From the NCBI GenBank assembly GCA_902805475.1, contig CADCSX010000007.1, positions 1,116,001 to 1,180,000 of the forward strand: a stretch of 64,000 nt of DNA, written 5' to 3'. The stretch is from Entonaema liquescens (lineage: Eukaryota > Ascomycota > Sordariomycetes > Xylariales > Xylariaceae). This document shows positions 11,418 to 23,738 of this stretch, piece by piece (the first letter of the stretch is position 1; each line of letters begins with the position of its first letter). Below the pieces are notes generated by a model. The model was not told the DNA's origin and did not search any database. It saw nothing but the letters and a program-made list of their open reading frames with translations. A program made the translations under genes and the position numbers.

Positions 11418-12532
11418 CTTGAATAAGGTTTAGATGTGTTTTGGTGATGTTTTATTGATGGAAAGGGTATGAATGTGGATGATATTGATGGCAAATCGCG
11501 AAGAGATAGATACGTTTGTTGATGGATAAATCAGGAAAGGGGAAAAAAGAATTACAAGAAGCGGGAGAGAGGAGGTAGGCTTTTATGTGGATGAAGGAGG
11601 GGTGTTACTGATTTGAATTGCGGGAAGTAACTAGTCTAATTTGGGGCATGCGGCATCAGCCTGGGGGAACTTAAAAAATAAAAATAAAAAATGCGACTTG
11701 TTGCGTCTGATTATTTCTCTTGTTTGGGGTCCTTGAAAATGGGTTATTCTGCGCTGCTTTGGCGCTTGGTTGTCAATTTCCCTTTTAGGCCGAATTTCTC
11801 TGATTTAATGGACCCTTGCATTTGGACCGTGCGCTGTTCTTCCCGAACGGCACGCAAGTGGGGGCATACGGCTCAAGGCATCCACGATATGCACGTGATT
11901 TACTACATGTTAGACCTCCGATAAAGAAGACAATTAAAGACATCAACCACGTAAAGTGGATTTAACATTCTTCATATCAATACTCATATCGTAACATACC
12001 AATCATACTTTTAATCCACAGATCTTAAGACCTATCACTATTAAATCAGTTGGTATATATCTGCCAGGGAAGAACTGAAGATTCAAGGTTTTGGATTGCA
12101 CGCCCTACGCAAATAACCCCTGACACATTTAACTGATTCCGTTCGTAAAGTCTTTCGTATCATTGAGGAAGTAGGATGAGCATCTAATTACTCGCCCCGT
12201 ACGCATTACTATACACCTTTTTTAATCGCCATGCAAGCCCTTTACTACCTATACACAAGACCACCGTAGTTTCCTGTTAATGGTGGACGTGAAGCTCCAC
12301 TGAAAATTCCCCAAACGCCGATGCATATGCCTCGCCAGACCTCGTAATGTCAAATACCCATAAGGCTAACACGTATAAAGCCGTATCGTATCCGATGTCG
12401 AATCCTCCCAAAGACGTTCGACACAATGCCTGGGAAATACTCGACGCTAACCGAACCTCCCCCTATGCCGCTGTAATGGCATGAAAAGAAATCCCGCTTA
12501 ATAAACACAAATGCTTCTGCCGTGCCCTATCA
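11418..12532. other. intergenic: H4 promoter and CDC27 3' side, no gene
   Basis: The part adjacent to H4 (11420..11600) is purine/pyrimidine-skewed and looks like a 5' leader. ORF 11691..11924 on the plus strand has no family resemblance and no splice context. The remainder is unremarkable AT-rich sequence. Confidence 0.5.
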
Positions 12533-15050
12533 TCATGCCATCATAGAATCGTCAAAGCTGTCGTCATCTTCAAGGCTCTCGATGGCTTCTTTGATTTGTT
12601 GGCTTGCCTAATTACCATTTAGTTAGAAAATCTAGCTTATGCAATGAGAGGGTCAAACAAACCTTGGGGTCTAAATTAAGAGCAATCGTAAAATGCCGCA
12701 CGGCTGCGCCCTTGTCATTCAAGGTCTTATATAATTTACCAAGGAGGAAATGCACGGTAGCCTCGTCAGGAGCAAGTGTCTTCAGAATATCAAGTTCCTT
12801 ATGGGCTTCGTCGAGTTGGTTGAGAGCCAATAAAGCCCTAGCTTTCTTGTATCGAGTTTGTGCGGCATGTGGAGCAAGCTCGGTAGCCTTGGTAAAAAAT
12901 TGGAGAGCCTTGACGATCTGTCGCTGTTTTTCCAGGACGTTGCCGATGCAGCATATTAAGACAGCATTGGTAGGGTTTATGACGGATGCTGAGTGGAAAT
13001 GTATATAAGCCTTGTCGTAGTTGCCGAGTTTTTCATAAACTCTACCAATACCATAATACGCGTTGTAATGCCGACGGTCGGCTGATATTGCTTGGCGATA
13101 AGCTGTGAGCGCCTTCTCATATTCTTCATTCGAAACGTGCTCATGACCTTGCAAAGTAAATGCGTAAGCAAACTTGGGGTTTAGTTGGGTGGCTCGCTTA
13201 AAACATCTTAATGCCTGTTCATGGTCTCGAGCGAGTGACCAAGCGTTGCCAAGCGCACACCAAGCCTGAGGGGAATGCCATGACAAATCGACAAGCTCAT
13301 GGGCAAGGAATGATAGGTCAGTCTCTCTCTTGAGGAACCATAAAATGGTCGAGTAAACTTCCATATCTTCAAGACGAGTGGGAGCTAGTATCCGTAATCT
13401 CCTATAAAACTTCTCTGCCTCCGCGTATGCTGCTTGCTCGTAGTACGCCCTCCCGATTTGTGAAAGCACCCACGGCGTCTCTTGATGCGTTCGCGGTAGC
13501 GAGGTATAAAAGGCTAAAGCTTCGGCACACCGATACCGTGATAGTGCTAAATAGCCAGAGCCGAATTTCTTCAATAGCTCCAGTAAAAATTTCAACGTCT
13601 CTTCAACCTTAATGGATTCTGGTTCTGCAGATTTCGTAACAGGGGGAGGATAATGGGGTTCTTTAATCCGCGGCATCTCGGCCTGATCTACATCCATGCC
13701 ATTCTCTTCCAACGGTTTCCTATTACCACTAATAGCTCTGCCGACATTGGAACCGCTCGAGTTGGGGCGTACGATTCTTGATATAGGGGGCCTAGCCTTC
13801 TTCAATTCTCGTGTTGGGCCAACAGTGGACGCAGAGTTAGCCTTCGCATTAGCACCCCCGAACGGATTTAATCTTGCACTCCGTCTTTGGGGGGCACCAG
13901 GTTCATCCGGCCGTTGCCTTGGTTGCACAAGGTGGCCAGATACAGTCCTCTTTCTCTCCACTCCAGACGCAGTAGAGGCAGTCGGCCTGAGGAGAGCGGG
14001 ATTGTGTTCCGGAGGAAAATCTTCTTGAGATCTATCATGTAGTTTTTGGGTTCTTTTGGCACCTATTCGATACCCTATCTTCGAGGGCATATCCATCTGA
14101 TTGGGCTCGATAGGCTGTGCATTCCTCGTTTTCCTAGCAGGGGCTTGAGGAGGTTCTGGTGGATGATTAATCCGAGGAATATTCGAGTCCGTGTGGTTTG
14201 TTGTCGGCGTCTCCACGCTTTCAAAGCCGGTTTCGGCGGCAGCAGCAGCCATCCTAGAACGAGACGCGTTGATTTTAGACACAAAATCATTCTCTCCGGA
14301 GAGAAAGTTAGCCCCAAGGAGCATCTCATTTCCAGCTGTTGACCTTTGTGAGTCAAAGGGATCTGCCATAGTATCGTAAACTGCAGAACGGGATACTGCC
14401 TTCTTAGGTTGGATCTCCGCAGGATTGGGTGCGATGCTATCCTTCTGCTCCGAGAGGATCCCATTCAGCTGAGCCGTGCTCGAGCTATCTATTAACATGT
14501 CGTTCAGCTTGAAAATATTCGCTGTCCTAACATCGGCGCCCATATCGCATAGAGCCGTAAATGCATCCCACATAAACGGATTTAACTTGAGCGCCTCTTC
14601 AAAATGAATTATTGCCTTATTTTTATCATCATAGGCTCGGTAAAGCCTACCAAGCAAGCAAGCAATGCTTGCTGAGTCCGGATATTGCGCTCTATTCGTT
14701 GCGTTGTGCCTGCCCAGACTCGATTTCCGAGGCCATGAACTTCTTGACTTCTCCAATGCCGTGATCCCATCTTTATATTGTCCAAGCACGAGACAACATT
14801 GTGCAAATATGTATGAACAGGAAACATTGCTTCCACGATATCCGACGGCTTTGCTGATTTCGTAAGCTGAGTGGTAGTCACCAAGTCGAAAATGGCAAAG
14901 TGCAAGGAGATACGGGGATTCGCTCGAGCGAGGATCGTGGGCAGCCAATCTTTCAGAGAAGAATAGTGCACTTTCATAGGACATGTTATCGAGGTGATAG
15001 TAAACAATTTGTTTCAACTGGCCCGTGACGGCCGAGTTCGTAGGCGCCAT
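12533..15050 (-). CDS. CDC27: anaphase-promoting complex subunit 3 (Cdc27/BimA)
   Basis: This is a TPR scaffold of the APC/C ubiquitin ligase that binds the coactivators Cdc20/Cdh1 through their IR tails and drives mitotic exit. Exon 1 is 12663..15050; a 55-base intron (12608..12662, GTTTGT donor, CTAAC branch) leads to exon 2, 12533..12607, for 820 residues. The N-terminal TPRs start at once (QLKQIVYYHLDNMSYESALFFSERL). A long disordered middle (about residues 190-470) is rich in Ser, Pro and Arg. A C-terminal superhelix of TPR repeats follows, with typical W/LG/Y/A/P spacing (AWCALGNAWSLARDHEQAL; YNAYYGIGRVYEKLGNYDKA). The end is acidic (ESLEDDDSFDDSMMA). It is divergent from SND2. Confidence 0.95.
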
Positions 15051-16161
15051 CTTGGGGCGAGTGTGGTGCGATCGATAATATTCGGATAGCTGACCCTATT
15101 CACGAATGGCCATATGGTCGTGTTGGGACGATGCAGCGCTATAGTCGAATGCAGACGGACGGATGTAGGGAGTCAAAGCAAGAAGCGGTAGACCAGATTA
15201 GGGAGTATTCGACTGGAGAATAGCTGAGTTGTGTGCTTCCAAAGCCAATAGCCTTGACAATGATTAGTGTTAAGAATGAATTAATTCAGAAATATCCGAA
15301 GTGTAAGAATCGTTACTAGAGACCCGAAACTACCCGTCAGATGCGAAGAAATGGAAGTAGGTTTCGATTTGATCCTGGTTTTTCTTAGCAGGCATCTCTA
15401 ATCACTGGTTAATTTGGGACTGGGAGCGTGAAGATAGACTGGTTAGAATCTCCCATCAACACGCCGTCACGAGAACGGGAACGGCGAATGTTAAAAAGGT
15501 GGCGAGACGACGATATTGACCGGTAGGCTACCCAGCTCCTAGCCCAACAGCAATATACCCCGACAATACCATTCAATGGTATTGAAATTTGTTTATTTTT
15601 CCGTAGTATTGTAGTGGGATGAAGAAATCATCAGGTAGCGTTTTCCGCCTTGTCGCAGTCCAAGCTTTCCTCGCGATTTGGGATTTGGCATGTTATGGTG
15701 GATAGACCGCTGTCAGGGGGCTAATTGGCTTGATTGGTTAGATTGATCGTATGCAACCGGACAATACCTGCCAGAGCAACCACAAGGCGCTAAAATAAAA
15801 GGCGTAAACAGCTGCAGGCTGCAGCTCCAACCCCCCCACCTGCCTCTCTTTAACCTTTAACTTTTCACTGTATCCAGTTGTTGGAGAGCCGCCATGCCAT
15901 TTCCAGCCTCGTTGATAAAGCCACATCATTTTTCTGAATTTAACTGCTGACCTCTTGGCATTCGGTTTCGTCACTCACTAAGTACATGTGAGTTTCATTC
16001 CTCAACACCCAACATCAAACACTAGGTTGATTCCATTTAACTACACATAATTCACTACCTACCTATACATTTACCTTCAATTACCCAAGGCTTGGCATGA
16101 CACTATAACTATCTAAGTTATACTTCTTAACTCTGTCTCCCTTCATCCACCGGATCTCGCA
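15051..16161. promoter_or_regulatory. divergent spacer between CDC27 and SND2
   Basis: The 1.1-kb spacer between two divergent start codons contains no supported gene; the minus-strand open frame 15738..15974 has no recognisable content. A pyrimidine-rich leader with repeated CTACCTA elements precedes SND2 (16000..16160). Promoter function is inferred from layout. Confidence 0.5.
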
Positions 16162-16647
16162 ATGGCACAGAAAGCACGCAAAGATACAGCAAAGGCCAAC
16201 GCAGCAGCCCTGACAAACCTTCATACCGGTACTCTTATCATTAATACGCTTTTTGTCTTATTCAACTTCATATTCAAAAAGCGATCTATACTATTATATG
16301 TTATACTCTCGATTCCCAGTTTCATATGCGAGTACTTTTTAGAATCATCAGGACGGCCCAGATACGATCCCTCAACCAAGGCACTTCAGAGAGCTGGCGA
16401 GGATTTATCTGCACCTGGACTTACCGAGTATATGTTTGACGTTATCTGGGTGACATGGGCATCCGTCGTGCTCGTCATACTCTTCGGTAACTGGGGGTGG
16501 CTCCTCTGGACTGTTGTACCTGCTTACGGGGCCTTCAAGGGCTATGGTCTACTTGGTGCAGCTCGCGGAATGGCCGGCATGCAAGGACAACAGCCGGGTA
16601 ACGCCGCACCAGTGGCAGGCAACAGGAAGCAAAGGCGTGCAGCTTAA
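16162..16647 (+). CDS. SND2: SRP-independent targeting protein 2 (Snd2/TMEM208, DUF788)
   Basis: This is an ER membrane protein of the SND route that delivers proteins with internal or C-terminal membrane segments when SRP is not used. It is a single exon of 161 residues. The polar start MAQKARKDTAKANAAAL is followed by hydrophobic segments at about 21-39 and 42-60, then a loop (SSGRPRYDPSTKALQRAGEDL), and two further segments at about 95-130 containing FGNWGWLLWTVVPAYGAF. The tail is Gly/Gln-rich with a basic end (NRKQRRAA). Domain order, length and the RPRYD loop match DUF788/TMEM208 proteins. Confidence 0.9.
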   Translation: MAQKARKDTAKANAAALTNLHTGTLIINTLFVLFNFIFKKRSILLYVILSIPSFICEYFLESSGRPRYDPSTKALQRAGEDLSAPGLTEYMFDVIWVTWASVVLVILFGNWGWLLWTVVPAYGAFKGYGLLGAARGMAGMQGQQPGNAAPVAGNRKQRRAA

Positions 16648-16739
16648 GCCAGGATCATACATCTATCACCCAGCATTGCATCATTAGGAATCCTTTCATG
16701 TTTTTCAAGCTATAGACTTGAATCAATGTGACTAATCAT

Positions 16740-17557
16740 CTAGTTCAACAGCCTATGACAATCTAGTTCCTCAGTCCAGTGATCCAGAGTGTCTTTATCA
16801 ACGTCTCTGACGATGATATGAATATCTGTAGTATCTAAGTCAGCGCTACTCAAAACAAGACGTTGATTGCCATTTTCATTCCAGAGGTTTTGACCTGAAA
16901 CTTGGTGATATCTAATAATCGAAGTTATACATACGTTCTAGTGCCCTCACGCTTTGCAACGCAACCCAGTTCTTGAACCACAAGACTTTCTCGTCCCCTC
17001 CTGGGCCTAGCTTATCCACAAAGAACCTTTTGACGAAACTCTCAACGATGCTGCGGCTTTCAGGGGTCATATCTCCGTTTTCAGGGTCCGTCGGGATTGT
17101 TGTTCTTGACCAGACAACTATATGTGTCAAATTTGGCGTCATGCCATAGGGCCAGTCGTTGATTAGGACTCTATAGTCAGACGGATCATCAAATGGTTTC
17201 GTTGATGCTGGTTTGAAAGGAGGAGAGCCCCAAGTTTTTGGTAGCCGATTCTTCATGAGATAATTGGTCATTGATCCGTATTCAGCCTTGATCTCGGCAG
17301 TCCATTTCATATATAGTCGCAAGTCAGACGGTTTTCGCTTGAGAACGGAAAGATTATTCTCCTCTAACCACTAGTTTGAGCCAACTGCTGTGAAGATATA
17401 AATGGGCAGCAAGTAATATCCTACCTATAATCTTCTTCATATCTTCCCAATCGTGATATTGGTACTCTTCGTCGGTCAGAGATAAGATCCATTTATCAAC
17501 ATCTGTTAAAGGGAATGGCGCATCTTCAGGGGCAACTTTAATCGGAACATCACTCAT
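16740..17557 (-). CDS. DUF3605 protein (GlcNAc-induced protein 1-like)
   Basis: This is a conserved cytosolic fungal protein of the DUF3605 family; members have been linked to N-acetylglucosamine response, but the biochemical function is not known to me. Three exons (17425..17557, 16935..17363, 16740..16894) join in frame to 238 residues. Conserved blocks are PFPLTDVDKWILSLTDEEY, WTAEIKAEYGSMTNYLMKNRLP, WGSPPFKPASTKPFDDPSDYR, LINDWPYG, VVWSRTTIPTDPENGDMTPE, a GGDEKVLWFKNWVALQSVRALE block and a last exon with HIIVRDVD. Intron 2 (16895..16934) is only 40 bases. It converges on SND2 with 92 bases between stop codons. Confidence 0.88.
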
Positions 17558-18345
17558 GTTGGGCCTTAATTTTGGAGTAGTAATTTGATAACGAATCGTA
17601 AATTTCAATGCATTTAAGTCTCGGTGAGAGCTAGTAATAGAGACAAAGAACTCGAGCCCTCCTATTGAAACGATAGAGTTAGAAAGCAGCAAAAGAAAGA
17701 GTGTTAGGTGTCCTGTTGCCTAAGTAATGAGTGTTACTTACACGAAGCTTGAGAATAAGCAATGTTACATAAAATATTGACCTGGGTGCATCTGCCACAC
17801 ATGCATGTCCCTACATAGGTAAGTAGTATAGGAATCGTACTAGCCATAGAGTTTTGACCATATAGAAGCCACACTGTCAAAGAGTTGACAGATACGTAGA
17901 GTTGTACCGTCTACCGTACTACCGATTCCCATGCAGCTGTATAACACCGTTACATGCATTATGCGGGGATATATATTTTCATACACGGTTGTGTGACTAA
18001 CAGACGCACGCATAATTGACAGAAAACCCTAGTCCCGAGCGGCCGGTCCAGTCCGCTCTAATGCCGGGGTAGTAAACTGCAGTAAACTCAACAAATTGTT
18101 GGGATGTGGTGCCACTAATTAGCGGTTCCCCCGAATTTAGGAGATAAAAAAAAGGTAGATCAAGCTGTGTCAATTCCGACAACACCGATATAAGCTACAG
18201 CTCAGCAGAATTTACCTTCGTCCTCCCCCCTCTCTCTTACGAGGGCAGGTTTATTTCAGTTGCTAGCAAGCAATAATTTCTTTTATTAGCGTAGCTCCCG
18301 CTGTAATTTTTATCCCAAATCAAAAAGCGGCGACTGAAATTCACA
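17558..18345. promoter_or_regulatory. divergent spacer between DUF3605 gene and CBR1
   Basis: Non-coding by inspection: open frames 17997..18185 and 18237..18488 on the minus strand have no recognisable features. A CT-rich tract (18223..18240) lies upstream of CBR1. The regulatory role is inferred from the divergent arrangement. Confidence 0.45.
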
Positions 18346-19453
18346 ATGGCGGCAGTTCCCTTGTCTTCCAAGGCATACATCGATGGGATATATATCCCCG
18401 CCGGTTTACTGGTGATCGGAACGTTCATTGTTAAGAGGGAATGGACACCTGCTGCGGCCCTCATTGCAATTGCTCTAGGATTCCTCAAGCATTACCGCTC
18501 ACGTACGTATATTCCGAAGTATCCTCTCGTCAACGTCGAACTAACTTTACTTTACAGTACCCAAGAAGATCTTAAAGCCAGATGTTTTCCAGGAATTCGA
18601 ATTAAAGGAAAAGACAATTATTTCCCACAATGTTGCCATGTTTGTCTCATTCTCCATAATAGCTAATTTTTCTTAATTGACCTTTTCTTTTCCAGCTACC
18701 GGTTCTCATTGCCTGCTCCGACTTCCATCCTCGGTCTTCCAATCGGCCAGCACATCTCAATTGGTGCCGTCCTCCCCCAACCCGATGGCTCTACTAAGGA
18801 GGTTGTGCGATCGTACACACCCATCTCCGGTGATCACCAACCCGGCTACTTTGACCTCCTAATCAAGTCGTATCCCACTGGCAATATCTCGAGGCATATG
18901 GCATCTCTTGCCGTAGGTCAGACGATTCGTGTAAGGGGACCGAAGGGTGCTTTCGTCTATACTCCCAACATGGTCCGCCACTTCGGAATGGTTGCCGGTG
19001 GTACCGGTATTACTCCCATGCTCCAAGTTGTCAGGGCCATTATCCGAGGGCGACCCACAGGCGACCGAACTCAAGTGGACTTGATCTTTGCCAACGTCAC
19101 CGAACAAGATATTCTCCTAAAGGAAGATCTCGATGCTCTAGCGAAGGAAGACTCTGGCTTCAGGGTCCACTACGTCCTCGACAAGCCTCCTGAGGGATGG
19201 ACCGGCGGCGTGGGATTCGTCACTGCTGACATGGTTACTGTAAGTTCTTTTCTTAGGCACTAAACAAGTCACAGGTTAAGGCTGACTTTTTCTTTCTTTT
19301 TAGAAATGGCTACCAAAGGCCGCTCCCGATGTCAAGATATTGCTCTGCGGTCCGCCGCCCATGGTTGGTGGTCTAAAGAAGGCAGCAGAGAGTCTTGGTT
19401 TCCAGAAGGCTCGTCCCGTCAGCAAGCTGGAAGACCAGGTGTTTGCCTTTTAG
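18346..19453 (+). CDS. CBR1: NADH-cytochrome b5 reductase 1
   Basis: This FAD enzyme passes electrons from NADH to cytochrome b5 for fatty-acid desaturation and sterol synthesis (and, in fungi, to Dph3 for diphthamide), anchored in the ER or mitochondrial outer membrane. Four exons (18346..18502, 18558..18639, 18696..19239, 19304..19453) give 310 residues. The N-terminal anchor spans about residues 15-48 (GLLVIGTFIV, then AAALIAIALGFL). The FAD motif RSYTPIS, the FAD pocket around GNISRHMASL, the NADH-binding GGTGITPMLQ and the CGPPPMV motif are all present in order. The C-terminus is VFAF, the usual aromatic end. Introns are 55, 56 and 64 bases. Confidence 0.95.
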
Positions 19454-21953
19454 AGCACTAGACGTAGTCCCCATCTTCCGCTAACGATAAGTCGTTCGGC
19501 AATCTGCGTAGCTCATTCGGCTTTCAGTTGCCTGAAAAGCTCCCGTGCCATTAAAACGAAAGAAGTGACTTCGTCTCGTTTGGTTCATAATACCAATTTA
19601 AATAAATGAATCTACGGCAAATAACCTGCTTGCAAAGCTAATGGGAACTTTTCGTATAGGTAGTTCATAGTCAGGTTGCAAGATGTTGTTCCGACATCAT
19701 CGTGTAATTTGCTATACTGAATTCCAGCCATTGGGGTGCTTCGAGAATAAATTTATTGCTACCTGTGTTCCTGCTTGATGTTTTGAACGGTACCACGTGT
19801 GTAACGATACTTTATATATACCTTAAGACGTGAATTATTCAATATCGATTTGCGGTTATACAATTTGAAGACTCTTACAACGCAATAAGGGTTGTATAAG
19901 TCCATTTATGATATAGCATTGGCCCAGCCCTTACTTAATCCATCCTATCTTTGGAATGTTCAAATGCACAGACCGGAATGGTAATTTCCAAAGTCTTTCG
20001 GGCTGACCGTTTACACGTGAAGTGTGCCCATCCGATGATTCGGAACCCAAACTGGTAAGCACGGGATTACAATTCGGTGAGAGGATCCTTTGCGCATAGT
20101 CCCCACCAACTATCCCGGAAGGGTATCCGGAACATTTGATCGTGTGTTCCTCGAAGTAAGCAGTTTATTTATCGAACTACTGGGGATTTATGACGTGTTA
20201 AAGCGTGACGATGACGGGGTCAGCGGTGAGGATAAGAGGTCTGAGGTTAGTCTGGACCAAGTGCTCATAGGTGATGAGCAAACAAGTTGGAGTTTAAATG
20301 GCAAATACATCAAATCACTCGTAGACATATATCATAAGTGGTCACGCTGTTTAAATCCTCTCCAACCCGGTATGCATCGTGGAGATATTTAGTAGGGTTG
20401 ATACGCTGGCAGATCAACTTTGCCTAAACTTGTATGGTTATTATGCACGAGTATAGAAAATCGTGGCCTGTATTTTCTCCTCTCATTGGCTTCTCAGTAC
20501 GGATCCGTACTGGCCCTTATTGGATATATAGTGTCCATCGTGGAGAGACGCAACTATATAGTCAAATTACGGCGTCTCCAGCAGTTATAATAGATTTCGC
20601 ACTTATAAGACCCTTTCTTGAATCGTTTGCGCTAATTCGGTTGGAGGAGCGTATCGACACGCCTAAGTGCGTTCTCATATGTTTTATACATAGTGACTAG
20701 TAGTCAAAGACAATAGATCTAGATTGCGGACGTAGTAAAATATACCAAAAATATACCAAAAATATCTGTGATGTATTAATGGAGAAATGATTTCGTATCC
20801 TAGAAAAGTCTGGGAGAACATCTTATCAATAAGGACGATCTTAAGATCGGTCGAATGTCAAATGCTGAAGTCATTGCTCTTAGTTGATTGGTGCCTTGCT
20901 ACACCCTGGACCTAATCCGGGAACCGGAGCTGCATGTGACGACTGGGGGTTTTGATAACTCGAAAGAAGTTAGGATGCACGTGTACCTAATAGTACCTCA
21001 ATAAGGAAAGCCGGACAGGGCTTACAACGCTGCACAACTCCGCGTTGACTCAATTTGCTTATTTATTAGTGATACCTTAAATATGTTTAAGAGTCGTGAA
21101 TGTCTGTTGTAACTTATTCAGTTCTTTTATACGTATATGTCCAGGTGTCAATCATTGATCCATACGTATTCCCGAGCCAACACCGTTAAAGAGGTACATA
21201 CACGTATTCCCTTTTATATAAGTACCTGAGTACATGTACCTTTCTCGGCAAACTTAAAAATGATGTTATCATTATCGACGCCCTTCTGACTGGACCGTAC
21301 CTTTGTATTGCCTTAGGTATTGCCCACAGGTACCTACCTTAAGGTATGCACAGAATCTTCCAGGCCTAGAATTCCCATAAACCAAATTGGCAATCTCGCC
21401 AGTTCAGCAAGGACAAATCGACCAGGCCTTTCCAAGTTGTCGGAGACCAATCCTACCAATTCTCCCATGGCTCTTGGCTCCCACACCTACCATTTCTCCA
21501 CACCATTTTTAACACTTCGGTAACTTCTTTCCAGCAAATCATTTTACTACAGTCACATCTCGAAAGAGTGCGGCTCCAAGCCACTTCATAACGAGGCTTA
21601 TCTACATAAACCTCAACGAAAACGATAACCTTTGTGTTAAATCGAAGGTTCTTACAGATCTGGTATTTGTATATATTATCTACCAGCAACTCAACCCTTC
21701 GAATTGCACAGCTGGTACTGGCTCTGTGTATAATTCAATTCGTTATTGCAGAGAATTGCGGACAGAGTATATCTCCGCACCAACGGAAAAGGCGGGAAAA
21801 AAAAACGAATCACGTCGCATCTAGTTCACGCTCCTCCCCCGACCAAGAAAGCTTTCTGTTGTGCTGTATGTTAAACAGCACCGACAATGCTTATTCTTTG
21901 TATTTTGACTATTTTCGATTGATCATTTTGCGGTGTGCGGCGCAGTCGGCATA
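19454..21953. other. 2.5-kb intergenic stretch, no gene
   Basis: AT-rich, with short random frames only (20090..20392, 20434..20700, 21320..21523). A direct repeat of AAATATACC sits at 20740..20765 and several TACCTAAGG-type elements at 21180..21345. The last 200 bases precede the start at 21954 and probably hold its leader. Confidence 0.5.
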
Positions 21954-23738
21954 ATGGACGACACCACGAATCTCGTATCGGATCTTCTCCAAAAGCTCGC
22001 CGAGCTCGATAATAAGGTCAATGAATATCGCCAAGACATGGCACAAGAATTCCGTCGGTATTCGCATCAACGATTACAAGACGTGCCGGGACATGTGTCC
22101 GCTAAAGTCGAAAGGTTGATCGTCGAGCAATTCCAAAACTATCCAGCTTTGAGTCCTGCTTTGGATCACAATATTAGCCCGCAATCGCAATTCAACACCA
22201 ATGCCGCCGATCTGGATGAAAAGCCAAGGTCGGCTAGATTATTATCGCCGCCACCCGCTTCCCCTCATAGCCCTGGGACTCCCATAGAAGACGGTGCCCG
22301 CAGCCCGCATGAGCGAGAGCGCGAGTTCCACGGTCTGTTTACACCGAGCTTTCTTCCCTTGCTTGATGCTGTACAGAGACATACTCCAACGTCACCTGTC
22401 TTACCTACCCGATTACCTGACGTTAAGGAATCTGACGATAACCAAAAAACCCTTCTTGCACCGATAGGCAATGACGTATTATTACGGCCAGATCCTGTTC
22501 GGCGCTATACTTCAGATACCGTCTCTTCGGGCACTTCAGATGATAGTTTGACGCGACCAAGAAGCGCCCTCCGTCGTTCATCTAGTTCCTCGATTAAGAC
22601 CCAAAGTCCAAGGCGAGTACGATTTGACGTAGAAGGCGAAGAAGTCCTTCCCACTTCCTCGCCTCCAACCTCGCCTCGAGCAACGGACTTTCCGTCGTCT
22701 CCATTAGGCAACCCCACTAGCCTATTAGATGACTCATACAACGCGATTGTCATCGGCGAAGAAGCCGATCTGCTAGGTAGCTCTCCGCCAATGCCAAAGA
22801 AGATTACCTCCACTGAGCGCCTCAAGGCCCTGGCTAGGAGCTCCACTGAGGATACTTCGAAATGGGAAGTTGTTGGTAGCCTAGAGGCCATTGACGATGA
22901 TGAGGAAGATGAATTAGTCATGGCTGGTCTAAATGGACGAAAAGAGAATGGTGTACATCGAAGTACAACTGATCACACGAGTCCTGATACTACGGCACAC
23001 CGTATAAATGACGCGCGCCTCCCAACTCAACTTGGCGCGCCTTTACCGGTAGTGGAGGAAATTAATGAAGACAGTGTTGCCGACGAGGCCGACGATATAG
23101 ATGATGTTCTCATGATGCCGCCGTTGAGCTCCTTTAAGAATAAAAAGCACTTTTCACCGCCACTTGAAACAATCCCCGAACCGAAATCAAGCGTTTCTGC
23201 CCCGAAACTGTCGGACCAGAAACCTAATGGCAAACAAGCGGAACCGCCTAATCACGTCGAGGAGCCGGTGCTTGAGGAAGAAGACATGTTTGAATTTGAT
23301 AACAGTCATGAGGTCAAGCCGGTTACAAAATACATCGACGAAGAGGATGACGAGGAAGATGATGCCGATGTGACTCCTATAGCTGAGAATCCAGTCTTGT
23401 ATTCTACGTCTCCTGCAGTTCCCGTCGCGAAACCTGCTGCGCCGGCCCCTACTCCGTCGTCTCCTCGTCATGTAGCCGCATCGGCAGGATCATATCGGGG
23501 GAAGCCATTTTCAATTGACGTTGTTCGCGACCCAGAACTACATAAGAAGGCCGCTGAGATGGGCGACTTCTATACTTTTGTTGGCAGTGTCGACGGGCGA
23601 AGCGGGGTTGACGAAACGAGCAGTTATAGGCCTGAATTGACTTACTTTAATGGTACACCGAGAAGTCTTAGCGAGCGCTTGATGAAGGAGGACTTGGATG
23701 AAGAGCGTCGAAATACGAATACAAACGATACCAACTAA
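21954..23738 (+). CDS. unknown acidic, largely disordered fungal protein
   Basis: I do not recognise this gene. It is a single exon of 594 residues. I chose the ATG at 21954, because the peptide then starts MDDTTNLVSDLLQKLAELDN, a clear amphipathic coiled-coil; seven upstream in-frame codons look like leader. Residues about 1-55 are helical. A long Ser/Pro-rich middle carries many SP/TP sites (SPPPASPHSPGTP; TSSPPTSPR) and several Asp/Glu runs. The C-terminal 80 residues are compact and mixed (YRGKPFSIDVVRDPELHKK, then GDFYTFVGSVDGRSG and YRPELTYFNGTPRSLSERL) and are the likely conserved module. No membrane segment or signal peptide. It could be a cytoskeletal or cell-cycle adaptor, but that is only a guess. 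Confidence 0.75.
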   Translation: MDDTTNLVSDLLQKLAELDNKVNEYRQDMAQEFRRYSHQRLQDVPGHVSAKVERLIVEQFQNYPALSPALDHNISPQSQFNTNAADLDEKPRSARLLSPPPASPHSPGTPIEDGARSPHEREREFHGLFTPSFLPLLDAVQRHTPTSPVLPTRLPDVKESDDNQKTLLAPIGNDVLLRPDPVRRYTSDTVSSGTSDDSLTRPRSALRRSSSSSIKTQSPRRVRFDVEGEEVLPTSSPPTSPRATDFPSSPLGNPTSLLDDSYNAIVIGEEADLLGSSPPMPKKITSTERLKALARSSTEDTSKWEVVGSLEAIDDDEEDELVMAGLNGRKENGVHRSTTDHTSPDTTAHRINDARLPTQLGAPLPVVEEINEDSVADEADDIDDVLMMPPLSSFKNKKHFSPPLETIPEPKSSVSAPKLSDQKPNGKQAEPPNHVEEPVLEEEDMFEFDNSHEVKPVTKYIDEEDDEEDDADVTPIAENPVLYSTSPAVPVAKPAAPAPTPSSPRHVAASAGSYRGKPFSIDVVRDPELHKKAAEMGDFYTFVGSVDGRSGVDETSSYRPELTYFNGTPRSLSERLMKEDLDEERRNTNTNDTN

